Under the pieces are notes generated by a model. That model saw only the letters and a list, made by a program, of their open reading frames with translations. It had not been told where the DNA came from and searched no databases. The position numbers were made by a program, and so were the translations under genes. From Actinokineospora auranticolor (GTDB lineage Bacteria > Actinomycetota > Actinomycetes > Mycobacteriales > Pseudonocardiaceae): DNA of 64,000 nucleotides. This document shows positions 10,436-19,194 of the stretch, in pieces. Every line of letters starts with the position of its first letter. Position 1 is the stretch's first letter. The DNA lies in assembly GCF_002934265.1 (NCBI RefSeq), contig NZ_PTIX01000018.1:1-64000 (forward strand), read 5' to 3'.

Positions 10436-11373
10436 CTCCGCGACAACGCCACCGCGCTCGCAGCGGCCACGCGGGTGTTGTCCGCCACCAACTCCACGTT
10501 CGCGGTCAGACTCGCCCCACCGCTACCCGAGTGGAAGTGCGACAGCAGCGCGGGCGTGATCGCCTTGCCCCGGATCCCGCGCTCCCGCAGCATCGCCATC
10601 CCCTCCGCGAGCAGCCGGTCGTGCAGCTCCCGGTCGACCTCGTACGCCTCCGGCACCGGGTTGACCACCAGCACCCCCGCCGACCCCGGCACCTCCCGGT
10701 GCGCGGCCACCACCTCGGCGACCTCCGAGGGGCTCTCCACCCGCCACGGCACGGAAAAAGCCGTCTCCCGCCGGTAGAACCCGGGGAAGGAATCCGTGCG
10801 GTACCCGAGGACCGGCACCGACCGGGTCTCCAGGACCTCCACCGTCGCCTCGACGTCCAGAATGGACTTCACCCCGGAGCACACCACCGTGACCGGCGTG
10901 AACGCCAAGACATCCAGATCGGCCGAAACGTCCCAAGAGGCCGCTCCCGTCGGTTCCGCCAAGTGCACCCCACCCAGGCCTCCGGTAGCGAAAAACCCGA
11001 TACCGGCCTGGTGAGCCAAAGCGGCCGTCGCGGCGACCGTAGTAGCGCCATCACGCTTCGCCACGTACGCGGGCCCCAGATCCCGGCGCGACAGCTTCAC
11101 CAACCCGGACTCGGCCGCGCACACCCGCGCCAACTGTTCCCCGGTAAGCCCCACCCGCGCCTTACCGTCCAACACCGCGATCGTCGCCGGGACGGCACCC
11201 GCCTCCCGCACCACGCGCTCCAGCCGCAGCCCGACCTCATGGTTGTGGCCCGGGGGCAGCCCGTGGGCCAACAACGTGCTTTCCAGCGCTACGACCCCAC
11301 GCCCCTCGGACAGGGCGTCGGCGACCTCTTCGGACACAGCGAGATAGGTGCTCACCGCACCATCTTCGCCCAC
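10417..11373 (-). CDS. psuG: Pseudouridine-5'-phosphate glycosidase
   Basis: Cleaves pseudouridine 5'-phosphate to uracil and ribose 5-phosphate, completing pseudouridine salvage. The 318-residue sequence is typical of the family: VALESTLLAHGLP near the N-terminus, SRRDLGPAYVAKRDGATTV, FFATGGLGGVH and ITPALLSHF near the C-terminus. The GTG at 11373 gives the stated length; an in-frame GTG at 11355 (VSTYLAVS) is possible. The expected partner kinase is the broken gene at 6919-7775. Confidence 0.93.
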   Translation of the reverse strand: MGEDGAVSTYLAVSEEVADALSEGRGVVALESTLLAHGLPPGHNHEVGLRLERVVREAGAVPATIAVLDGKARVGLTGEQLARVCAAESGLVKLSRRDLGPAYVAKRDGATTVAATAALAHQAGIGFFATGGLGGVHLAEPTGAASWDVSADLDVLAFTPVTVVCSGVKSILDVEATVEVLETRSVPVLGYRTDSFPGFYRRETAFSVPWRVESPSEVAEVVAAHREVPGSAGVLVVNPVPEAYEVDRELHDRLLAEGMAMLRERGIRGKAITPALLSHFHSGSGGASLTANVELVADNTRVAAASAVALSRSQASLR

Positions 11374-11386
11374 TACGGGAAAACTC

Positions 11387-12181
11387 TCAGTCGAAGATGC
11401 CCCGGGGCGCCGCCACCTGCCGCAGCCAGCCCTCGATCCGCTGCTCCCAGTCCGACCGGCCCACCTCGTTGGCCGCCACGATGAAGGACCCGACGGTCGA
11501 GACCCCGCGCTGCCCCAGCCCGCCGCCCTTCACCACGCGCACCTTCTTCACCACGTCCAACACCACCCGCACCTGCTGCGGACCGGCCAGGAAGGTGACC
11601 GCGACCTCGGTGAACGCCGCCGCGAACGCGGGGGACGGCGCGAAGGTGACCTCCTGGTAGAACGGCAGCTGCTGGTCGACGCCGTCGATCCGCTCGCGCT
11701 CGAGGTTCGCGGCGCGGAAGGTGAAGCCCAGCCTGCTCAGCGCGTCGAGCACCCGGTGCTGCGGCGGCAGCGGCTCCACCGACACCGCGTCCACGTCGTG
11801 CGGGTCCACCACGGCCCCGGCCAGCTTGAGCTTGGTCTGCAACCCCACCGCCATGCCGGTCAGGTGCTTGCCCAGCACCGAGGTGATCGGCGCCTCCCAC
11901 GGCAGCCGCACCTCGAACGGCACGGTCAGCCGCGACCCCGCCCGCACCAGCTCCCGCCCGGCCAGGTTCACCTCCTGGAACGGCAGGTCGCGCGGCCCCT
12001 CCGGGGTGTCGACGCGGGCCAGCAGGGTCACACCGAGCGAGTCGACCTCTTGGTCGACCTGCCCGCCGATGAGGTGCACCTCGCCGCGCAGCGCGCCGCC
12101 GGGGCGGACCGCGTGGTCGAGCAGGCGGGCGTCGACCTTGGCCGCGCCCGCCCCGAACGACGCCAGGACCTTGGAGAACAT
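11387..12181 (-). CDS. Spo0M-like arrestin-fold protein
   Basis: A 264-residue homologue of the Spo0M family, two beta-sandwich domains with an arrestin-like fold, linked in Bacillus and actinomycetes to sporulation or cell-envelope control. The start MFSKVLASFGAGAAKVDARL and the following GEVHLIGG strand are characteristic. ATG at 12181. Neighbours give no functional clue; the gene sits 13 bp from psuG on the same strand and may share its transcript. Confidence 0.8.
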   Translation of the reverse strand: MFSKVLASFGAGAAKVDARLLDHAVRPGGALRGEVHLIGGQVDQEVDSLGVTLLARVDTPEGPRDLPFQEVNLAGRELVRAGSRLTVPFEVRLPWEAPITSVLGKHLTGMAVGLQTKLKLAGAVVDPHDVDAVSVEPLPPQHRVLDALSRLGFTFRAANLERERIDGVDQQLPFYQEVTFAPSPAFAAAFTEVAVTFLAGPQQVRVVLDVVKKVRVVKGGGLGQRGVSTVGSFIVAANEVGRSDWEQRIEGWLRQVAAPRGIFD

Positions 12182-12249
12182 GCGCGCATCCTGCCGGCCG
12201 GGCGTCCTCCCGAGGACCCCTTGGCCGACATCGGTGTCAGAATGGACGG

Positions 12250-12492
12250 GTGAGCGCACCGACCCAGACTCGTCCGGACGTCGACACTCGGCCCGAGGGC
12301 ACCGAGACCACGAGTGACGACACGCCCAAGATGTTCCACTACGTCCGCAAGGACAAGATCGTCGAGAGCGCCGTCATGGGCAACATGGTGGTCGCGCTCT
12401 GCGGTGAGGTCTTCCCGGTGACGAAGTCCGCGAAGCCCGGTTCCCCCGTGTGCCCGGACTGCAAGAAGATCTACGAGCGCATGAAGGCGTGA
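12250..12492 (+). CDS. DUF3039 family small zinc-ribbon-like protein
   Basis: Conserved actinobacterial protein of 80 residues, function unknown. The core is MFHYVRKDKIVESAVMG followed by VALCGEVFPV and VCPDCKKIYERM; the cysteines could bind a metal. The GTG at 12250 is divergent from the Spo0M-like gene by 68 bp. A strong hairpin terminator follows immediately. Confidence 0.9.
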   Translation: MSAPTQTRPDVDTRPEGTETTSDDTPKMFHYVRKDKIVESAVMGNMVVALCGEVFPVTKSAKPGSPVCPDCKKIYERMKA

Positions 12493-12498
12493 GATCCA

Positions 12499-12548
12499 CG
12501 CGAGAAGGGGCCGTGCCGGATCTCTCCTCGGCCCGGCCCCTTCTCGCG
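12499..12548. terminator. Bidirectional hairpin terminator
   Basis: A perfect 14-bp stem, CGCGAGAAGGGGCC paired with GGCCCCTTCTCGCG, encloses a 22-nt loop. It lies between the convergent DUF3039 and RND pump genes and would serve both. Confidence 0.75.
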
Positions 12549-12558
12549 TTTCAGCAGG

Positions 12559-15500
12559 TCACACGTGCTGCAGCGTGGGCTCGCCCGCGTCCCGCCGGGC
12601 GTGCTTGGCGGCCCGCTTGGCCCGCCGCTTCTCCTTGCGGTTCTCCACCATCGTGTACAGCGTCGGCACCAGCACCAGGGTCAGCAGCGTCGAGCTGACC
12701 AGGCCGCCGATGACCACCAGGGCCAGCGGCTTGCCGATGAACCCGCCGTCGCCGGTGATGCCCAGCGCCATCGGCAGCAGCGCGAAGATGGTCGCCGCCG
12801 CGGTCATCAGGATCGGCCGCAGCCGCCTGCGACCACCCTCGATGACCGCCTCCCGCACCCCCATGCCGTCGGCCCGGTACTGGTTGACCAGGTCGATCAG
12901 CACGATCGCGTTGGTCACCACGATGCCCACCAGCATCAGCATGCCGATCAGCGACGGCAGGCCCAGCGGGGTGCCGGTGGCCAGCAGCAGGCCGATCGCG
13001 CCGGTCGCCGCGAACGGGATCGACACCAGCAGGATCAGCGGCTGCACCAGGCTGCGGAAGGTCGCCACCATGATCAGGAACACGATCGCGATGGCGGCCA
13101 GCATGGCCAGCCCCAGCTTCCCGAAGGTGTCGGCCTGGTCCGCGCTGACGCCGCCCACGGTGTAGTCGGCGCCGCCGGTCAGCCGCAGCTTGTCCAGCCG
13201 GTCGGTCATCGCCTTGGTGACCGCGCCCAGGTCGGACGACGTGGTCTTGGCGGTCACCGTGGTGCTGCGGTCGCCTTCGGTGCGGAACACCTGCACCGGA
13301 CCGTCGACCGTGGACACCTGCGCCACGTCGCCGAGGGTGGCCCGGCCGGTCGCGCTGGGCAGCGGCAGCGCCTTGAGCGCGGCCACGTCCGCCGGGGCCG
13401 ACCCGGTGCGCAGCACGACCTGCTGCCGGACCCCGCCGATGGGCAGCTCCGCGACCTGCGTGCCGTGCAGCGCCTGCGCGGCGAACTGGCCGATGGTCTG
13501 CGCGCTGAGCCCCCGCGCCGCCGCCTTCTGCTGGTCGACGAGCACCTCGACGCGCGGCGAGCTCTTCGCCAGGTCGCTGGTCACGTCCACCAGGCCGGGC
13601 GTGCCCGCCATGGTGTCCTGCACGGTCTTGGCCGCGGTCGCCAGGGTCGCCGCGTCCGGTGCGGTCACCACGACCTCCAGCTCGCTCGACGAGCCCGCGG
13701 TCTCCTCGCCGCTGACCTCCAGCTTGCCGTTCTTGGTGCCCACCTTGTCGGTGATCCGCTTGAGCACCGCCGTCCGGTCCACGCCCTCCTTGAGGGTGGC
13801 GCTGACCGTGGTGTTGCCGTCGCCGCCGAAGCCGAACCCGGCCAGCGAGTCGTCGGTACCCACCGTGACCTGGTACTTCTCGATCTCGGGGGTGGCCTTG
13901 AGGACGGCCTCGATCTCCTTGGCCGCGGCGTCGCGGGCGGCCAGCGAGGTGCCCGGCGCGGCCTCCTGGGTCATCAGCACCGAGGTGCCGTCGCCGCCGT
14001 CGATGAAGTTGGTCTCCAGCTTGCTCGCCAGGCCGAAGGTGCCGACCAGGATCAGCAGCGCGACGAGCAGCGTCACCCCGCGGCGCTTGGTGGCGAACCG
14101 CAGCACCGGCACGTAGGCGCGCTGCAGCGGGCTGCGCCGCTCCTTCTCCAGCGCCAGCTGCCGGGTCCGCTCCGCCGCGGCCGGGTCGGTGGCCGTCTTC
14201 GGGCGCTTGAGGAACCAGAACGCGAGCACCGGCACCACGGTCAGCGACACGACCAGCGACGCCAGCAGCGCCACCGTCACGGTCAGCGAGAACGGCCCGA
14301 ACAGCTCACCGGCGATACCGCCGACGAACGCGATCGGCGCGAACACCGCCACCGTGGTCAGCGTCGACGCGGTGACCGCGCCCGCCACCTCCTTGGTGCC
14401 GGTCAGCACCGCGTGCTGCTTGTCCTCGCCGTACTCCAGGTGCCGCTTGATGTTCTCCAGCACCACGATCGAGTCGTCCACGACCCGGCCGACGGCGATG
14501 GTCAGCGCGCCCAGGGTGAGCATGTTCAGCGACAGGTCGCCGGTCCACATCACCAGCAGCGCCACCAGCACCGACAGCGGGATGGACACCGCGGTCACCA
14601 CGGTCGAGCGGATCGACAGCAGGAACAGCAGGATGACCAGCACGGCGAAGGCCAGGCCCAGCATGCCCTCGGTGGTCAGGCCGCTGATCGCCTTCTCCAC
14701 CTCGGGGCCCTGCGCGTAGACCACGGTCAGGTCGGTCTGCGCGGCCTTCTCCATGGCGGCGAGCTTGTCGTTGACCGCCTTGGAGATCGCCACGGCGTTG
14801 CCGTCGCGGGTCATGGTGACGTTCACGCTCAGCGTCGGCTCGCCACCGGTCCGGGTGATCACGGTCGCCGGGGCCAGCGCGGCGTCCACCGACGCCACGT
14901 CACCCAGGGTGACCGGACGGGTGCCCTGGGTCGGCAGTACGAGCGCCCGCAGGTCGTCGACGCTCTTGAGCGGGCCGCCGAACTGCACGGCCATGTTCTT
15001 GTCCGCCTCGGTGACCGACCCCGCGGGCAGCGTCGCCCCGGCCGAGGTCAGCGCGCCCGCCAGCGCCTGCGGGTCGATCCCCGCGGCGGCGAGCTTGCCG
15101 TAGTCGACGGTCACGTTCACCTGGTGGGCGCGGGCGCCGCCGACGGTGGCCTCGCGCACCCCCGGGATCTCCTCCAGCTCCGGCACGACCTCGGCCTTGA
15201 GCCGCTGCGCCGCGGCCGCCTCGTCGGTGCCGGAGGTGCCCGCGAGCACCACGACCGGGATGTCGTCGGTGCTGCCCTGCAGCACGGTCGGTTCGACGTT
15301 CTGCGGCAGCTGCGGCCGCAACCGGTTCACCGCCTGCTGCACCTGGCTGACCGCGTTGTCCACGTCGGTGCCGTAGACGAACCGGACCTGCACGGTCGCG
15401 GAGCCCTCACCGGAGCGGGTGGTGACCTTCTCCACGCCCGCGATGCCGCGCACCGCGGACTGCAGCGGCTCGGCCACCTGGCTGTCCACCACGTCGGGCG

Positions 15501-15666
15501 ACGCGCCCGGGTAGGGCGCGACCACGACCGCGGCGGGCAGCTGGATGGACGGCAGGAGCTGTTGTTTGATCGACGGCAGCGCGATGGCCCCGAAGCCGAT
15601 GATGATCAGGCTGAGCAGCCCCACCAGACCTCGGTTGCCCAGGCTCAGTCGTGCCAGGACGGACAT
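12559..15666 (-). CDS. RND-family efflux transporter (AcrB/SwrC-like)
   Basis: Proton-driven multidrug or lipid exporter of the hydrophobe/amphiphile type, 1035 residues with the usual duplicated layout: one helix, a large periplasmic-type loop, six helices, then repeat. The N-terminus has the helix IIIGFGAIALPSIKQQLLPS and the loop YPGASPDVVDSQVAEPLQ. The helix 4 motif GRVVDDSIVVLENIKRH carries the paired acidic residues of the proton relay. No membrane-fusion protein or outer-membrane channel accompanies it, as expected for a Gram-positive homologue such as SwrC. ATG at 15666. Confidence 0.92.
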   Translation of the reverse strand: MSVLARLSLGNRGLVGLLSLIIIGFGAIALPSIKQQLLPSIQLPAAVVVAPYPGASPDVVDSQVAEPLQSAVRGIAGVEKVTTRSGEGSATVQVRFVYGTDVDNAVSQVQQAVNRLRPQLPQNVEPTVLQGSTDDIPVVVLAGTSGTDEAAAAQRLKAEVVPELEEIPGVREATVGGARAHQVNVTVDYGKLAAAGIDPQALAGALTSAGATLPAGSVTEADKNMAVQFGGPLKSVDDLRALVLPTQGTRPVTLGDVASVDAALAPATVITRTGGEPTLSVNVTMTRDGNAVAISKAVNDKLAAMEKAAQTDLTVVYAQGPEVEKAISGLTTEGMLGLAFAVLVILLFLLSIRSTVVTAVSIPLSVLVALLVMWTGDLSLNMLTLGALTIAVGRVVDDSIVVLENIKRHLEYGEDKQHAVLTGTKEVAGAVTASTLTTVAVFAPIAFVGGIAGELFGPFSLTVTVALLASLVVSLTVVPVLAFWFLKRPKTATDPAAAERTRQLALEKERRSPLQRAYVPVLRFATKRRGVTLLVALLILVGTFGLASKLETNFIDGGDGTSVLMTQEAAPGTSLAARDAAAKEIEAVLKATPEIEKYQVTVGTDDSLAGFGFGGDGNTTVSATLKEGVDRTAVLKRITDKVGTKNGKLEVSGEETAGSSSELEVVVTAPDAATLATAAKTVQDTMAGTPGLVDVTSDLAKSSPRVEVLVDQQKAAARGLSAQTIGQFAAQALHGTQVAELPIGGVRQQVVLRTGSAPADVAALKALPLPSATGRATLGDVAQVSTVDGPVQVFRTEGDRSTTVTAKTTSSDLGAVTKAMTDRLDKLRLTGGADYTVGGVSADQADTFGKLGLAMLAAIAIVFLIMVATFRSLVQPLILLVSIPFAATGAIGLLLATGTPLGLPSLIGMLMLVGIVVTNAIVLIDLVNQYRADGMGVREAVIEGGRRRLRPILMTAAATIFALLPMALGITGDGGFIGKPLALVVIGGLVSSTLLTLVLVPTLYTMVENRKEKRRAKRAAKHARRDAGEPTLQHV

Positions 15667-15831
15667 GTGACGTGGATCCCCTCGCTGTGGTCAGACACTC
15701 ACCGGTGGCCCCCGGGCGTTTCCGCACGCCCTCCATCCGGTGGCGGGAAAAGCCTGGCACAGCGCCAGTGTGGGCCGACTCCGTCCGGAGACCGAACCGG
15801 TCTCATACGAAAGGATGACCGCGAGCGGGTT

Positions 15832-16902
15832 TCAGCCCTGGGACGGCGACGCCGGGTGATCACCCGGTCGCGCAACCGGCAGCGCGGGGGTCTCGCCGGG
15901 TGCGCGCGGGTCATCCCCGGAGTTGATCCGCTCGGCCGCGCGCTCCATCTCCAGCCGCTGCCAGCGCCGCCGCTGCCGCTTGGTCATCCGCGCGGGCCAC
16001 ATCTCCTGGATGGCGGCGTTGAAGTAGGCGCCGATCACCACCGCGAGCCCGATGAAGAACGCGAACAGCAGGAACGCGATCGGGGTGGCCAGCGCGCCGT
16101 AGGTGTAGCCGGTGGTGGTGATCCAGCCGATGTAGAGCCGCAGGCCGATGCTGGAGAGCACGAACACCACCATGGCCAGCACCGCGCCCGGCAGGCCGCG
16201 GTGCCACGGCAGCTTGCGCGGCAGCGCCACCTTGTACAGCGTGGCCAGGGCCAGCGCGATCAGCAGCGCGATCGCCGGGTAGTAGGTGATGTCCACCCAG
16301 GTGATCACGATCGGCCGCCACGACGCGGGGAACAGGTTCGGCAGCAGGTCCGGGCCCAGCGCCAGCACCGGCAGCCCGACGATCAGCAGCACCAGGCTGA
16401 CCATGTACAGCAGCAGCGCGAAGATCCGCTGCCACACCTCGTGCCGGACCCCGTATTGTCCGTGTGCGACGGTGATCGCGTCGACGAACGAGGACATCGC
16501 CGACGACCCCGCCCACAGCGAGATGAGGAAGCCGACCGACACGATCTCACCACGACCGACCGTGAGTATGTCGGACACCGTCGGCTGGATGATCTGCGTC
16601 ACGACGTTCTCGCTGAACGCCTTGCGGGACAGGTCGAGGATGTCGGCCTGCACGGCCTTGATCACGTCCGGGCCGAACCACTCCGCCACGAAGCCGAGGC
16701 TGCCGAGCAGGCCGAGCAGCAGCGGCGGCAGCGACAGCACCTGCCAGAACGCGGCCTCCGCGGCCTCGGAGAACAGGTTGCCCTCCCAGGCCTTGGCCAG
16801 GGTGCGCTTGAGCAGCCGCGACGGCGCGCGACCCCGGGGCCGCGGCCGGGGCCCGTCGGGCGCGCCGTCGCGGCCGTGCTGGGGTCCGGGCTGCTCGGTC
16901 AT
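15832..16902 (-). CDS. YihY/BrkB family inner membrane protein
   Basis: Integral membrane protein of 356 residues with about six transmembrane helices between residues 45 and 310, flanked by charged cytosolic tails. The conserved features are FWQVLSLPPLLLGLLGSLG in the first helix and SSAMSSFVDAITVAH. Once annotated as ribonuclease BN, the family has no proven activity and is better viewed as a possible transporter. The ATG at 16902 is preceded by GGGGGC; an ATG at 16923 would add seven residues. Confidence 0.85.
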   Translation of the reverse strand: MTEQPGPQHGRDGAPDGPRPRPRGRAPSRLLKRTLAKAWEGNLFSEAAEAAFWQVLSLPPLLLGLLGSLGFVAEWFGPDVIKAVQADILDLSRKAFSENVVTQIIQPTVSDILTVGRGEIVSVGFLISLWAGSSAMSSFVDAITVAHGQYGVRHEVWQRIFALLLYMVSLVLLIVGLPVLALGPDLLPNLFPASWRPIVITWVDITYYPAIALLIALALATLYKVALPRKLPWHRGLPGAVLAMVVFVLSSIGLRLYIGWITTTGYTYGALATPIAFLLFAFFIGLAVVIGAYFNAAIQEMWPARMTKRQRRRWQRLEMERAAERINSGDDPRAPGETPALPVARPGDHPASPSQG

Positions 16903-17143
16903 ACGCCCCCAAGCATGGTCCATGCCGCCCCGATCGGCTTGATCGCGGGTGTGCCGGGCGGCGGCGTGTCGTGGTCTGGCGGCGATCATGCCCCGGCGGC
17001 CGGTATTCTCACGGACGCCCTCCACCGGGTCCAGACCGCCGCGCACTGCTCGCCCGGCGGGAGCCGCTGGGGGCATCGGTGTGTTTGCGGCCGGTGACCG
17101 GCCGCGTTGGTGTCCGCAGGGTGGAGAGGAGCTGGGGCATCCC

Positions 17144-18880
17144 GTGACCCGGGCCGAGGTGGAACCGGACTCCCAGGAGCGAGCCCCGGCGGCGAGACCG
17201 CTGCGGGACTGGCAGCGCCGCGCGCTGACCAAGTACCTGGCCAAGCGGCCGAAGGACTTCCTCGCGGTCGCCACGCCCGGCGCGGGCAAGACGGTGTTCG
17301 GCCTGCGCGTGGCGGCGGAGCTGCTGGCCGACCGCACGGTGGAGTCGCTGACGATCGTCGCGCCCACCGAGCACCTCAAGCACCAGTGGGCCGCGTCGGC
17401 GACCATGGCGGGCATCCCCATCGACCCGAACTTCACCAACTCGATGGGCGCCACCTCCCGCGACTTCCGCGGCGTCGCGGTCACCTACGCGCAGGTCGCC
17501 GCGCACCCGAGCCTGCACCGCGTGCGCACGGAGCAGCGCAAGACCCTGGTCATCCTCGACGAGATCCACCACGGCGGCGACGCCAAGAGCTGGGGCGACG
17601 CGGTCCGCGAGGCGTTCACCCCGGCTACCCGCCGCCTGGCGCTGACCGGCACCCCGTTCCGCAGCGACGATTCGCCCATCCCGTTCGTGCAGTACGAACC
17701 GGACGGCGCGGGCTTCCAGCGCAGCCGCGCCGACCACACCTACGGCTACTCCGACGCCCTGCGCGACGGCGTGGTCCGCCCGGTGATCTTCCTGGCGTAC
17801 TCGGGCGAGGCGAGCTGGCGCACGAGCGCGGGCGAGGAGTTCACCGCCCGCCTCGGCGAACCGCTGACGGCCGAGCAGACCGCCCGCGCGTGGCGGACGG
17901 CGCTGGACCCGACGGGGGAGTGGATCCCGTCGGTGCTGGGGGCGGCGAACACCCGGCTCACCCAGGTGCGCCAGCACGTGCCGGACGCGGGCGGCCTGGT
18001 CATCGCCTCGGACCACGAGTCGGCCAAGGCGTACGCGAAGCTGCTGGAGGTCGCGACGGGCGAGGCGCCGACCCTCGTGCTGTCGGACGACCCCAAGGCG
18101 TCGGGCCGCATCCAGGAGTTCGCGGACTCCCAGTCGCGGTGGTTGGTCGCTGTCCGCATGGTGAGCGAGGGCGTGGACGTCCCCCGTTTGGCGGTGGGCG
18201 TGTACGCCACCAGTGCGTCGACACCGCTGTTCTTCGCGCAGGCGATCGGTCGGTATGTGCGCGTCCGGCAGCAGGGGGAAACGGCGAGCGTGTTCCTGCC
18301 GTCGGTTCCGGTGCTGCTCGACCTGGCCAGCCAACTGGAAGCCGAACGCGACCACGTCCTGGGGAAACCGCACCGGGAGAAAGAGGGTTGGGACGACGAC
18401 CTGCTCGCCGACGCCAACCGCACCAAAGACGAACTGGGCGAAGAGGAAAAGGCCTTCACCTCCCTCGGCGCCTCCGCCGAACTGGACCAGGTCATCTTCG
18501 ACGGGTCGTCGTTCGGCACGGCGGCGTTCGCGGGGACGGCGGAGGAAGAGGAATACCTGGGGTTGCCGGGGTTGCTGGAGCCGGACCAGGTGCGGGCGCT
18601 GTTGAAGCAGCGGCAGGACCAGCAGTTGGAGGACAGGTCCCGGCGGGCGGCGGAGAAGAAGCCGGAAGGGCCCCGACCGGTCCAGTCCCAGTCCGTCCAG
18701 GAACGGCTCGCGTCGCTCCGCAAGGAACTCAACGGCCTGGTCGGAATGGCCCACCACCGCACCGGAAAACCCCACGGCATGATCCACGGCGAACTCCGCC
18801 GAGCTTGCGGCGGCCCACCGACCGCGTTGGCCACGGTGGAACAACTGGAAGAGCGAATCGCCACTTTGCGCTCTTGGTAG
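17144..18880 (+). CDS. Superfamily 2 DEAD/DEAH-box helicase
   Basis: ATP-dependent nucleic-acid helicase of 578 residues. Motif I is TPGAGKT (44-50), motif Ia APTEHLKHQW, motif II DEIH (139-142), motif III in LTGTPFR, and the C-terminal lobe has QAIGRYVR for motif VI. A glutamate- and arginine-rich tail follows the helicase core. The family is widespread in actinobacteria, often near sigma-factor genes, but has no established role. GTG at 17144 is chosen because similarity begins soon after; upstream frame is low-complexity. A TATTCT at 17004-17009 is a possible -10. Confidence 0.85.
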   Translation: MTRAEVEPDSQERAPAARPLRDWQRRALTKYLAKRPKDFLAVATPGAGKTVFGLRVAAELLADRTVESLTIVAPTEHLKHQWAASATMAGIPIDPNFTNSMGATSRDFRGVAVTYAQVAAHPSLHRVRTEQRKTLVILDEIHHGGDAKSWGDAVREAFTPATRRLALTGTPFRSDDSPIPFVQYEPDGAGFQRSRADHTYGYSDALRDGVVRPVIFLAYSGEASWRTSAGEEFTARLGEPLTAEQTARAWRTALDPTGEWIPSVLGAANTRLTQVRQHVPDAGGLVIASDHESAKAYAKLLEVATGEAPTLVLSDDPKASGRIQEFADSQSRWLVAVRMVSEGVDVPRLAVGVYATSASTPLFFAQAIGRYVRVRQQGETASVFLPSVPVLLDLASQLEAERDHVLGKPHREKEGWDDDLLADANRTKDELGEEEKAFTSLGASAELDQVIFDGSSFGTAAFAGTAEEEEYLGLPGLLEPDQVRALLKQRQDQQLEDRSRRAAEKKPEGPRPVQSQSVQERLASLRKELNGLVGMAHHRTGKPHGMIHGELRRACGGPPTALATVEQLEERIATLRSW

Positions 18881-18927
18881 CGTCCGCGCGAGCTTGTTGA
18901 TCTCGCCGTTTTCCGCGCCTTGGGCGC

Positions 18928-18936
18928 TTGTCCACA
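18928..18936 (+). promoter_or_regulatory. DnaA box
   Basis: TTGTCCACA, the actinobacterial consensus, 10 nt upstream of a second identical box at 18947-18955. No replication-origin genes are nearby, so these are non-origin sites. Confidence 0.55.
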
Positions 18937-18942
18937 TGCATT

Positions 18943-19048
18943 GGAGTTGTCCACAGCCCTGCTGCGAATGCTGTTAACGCCCCAGCGCTCCCCGATAGAA
19001 TCAAAATAGGGGTTCCCTTTTGCGGAGGACCCCTCGCGGGCGCTGGGG
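18943..19048 (+). repeat. Dispersed intergenic element, copy 1, with DnaA box
   Basis: This 106-bp stretch matches 28809-28916 on the other strand. Both copies begin GGAGTTGTCCACAG, continue for a 42-nt divergent segment ending in CCCCGATAG, then share AATAGGGGTTCCC and ACCCCTCGCGGGCGCTGGGG. AGGGGT and ACCCCT can pair inside the conserved half. In this copy CCCCAGCGC and GCGCTGGGG can also pair. The first 14 bases contain the DnaA box TTGTCCACA. Confidence 0.8.
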
Positions 19049-19155
19049 AGCATTTTGCGATCGGGCGGGATGAGGGCACGCACGGTGACCGGGCTTGGCC
19101 GCCGTTCGGGTCTTGATCGAGCCACCTCCGTTCCGGAGGGGTGGTCGGCGGGCAT

Positions 19156-19174
19156 ATGTTGTGACTCCCAACAT
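19156..19174 (+). promoter_or_regulatory. Inverted repeat at the sugar operon start
   Basis: ATGTTG-N7-CAACAT lies 21 bp before the ATG of the substrate-binding protein and overlaps a possible -10 (TATGTT, 19155-19160). Its position suits an operator for the ROK repressor encoded at the end of the operon; this link is inferred. Confidence 0.4.
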
Positions 19175-19194
19175 TCTCCTCCGGGAGGGACGCC

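Larger units (their letters stand above)
18881..19194. other. Intergenic region upstream of the sugar ABC operon
   Basis: The 314-bp gap holds two perfect DnaA boxes (18928-18936 and 18947-18955), a dispersed element at 18943-19048 and a short inverted repeat next to the operon start. I see no coding sequence. Confidence 0.6.

Noticed and set aside
12565-17097. 1510-codon open frame on the plus strand opposite the RND pump
   Set aside because: It is antisense to a clear 1035-residue transporter and its translation is His/Arg/Gln-rich low complexity, a normal by-product of high-GC coding DNA. The same applies to other long antisense frames at 375-2345, 17009-18937, 44526-46577, 51214-54279 and 55458-57689.
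18928-18955. Chromosomal origin of replication
   Set aside because: Only two DnaA boxes, no AT-rich unwinding region and no dnaA, dnaN or parB nearby.
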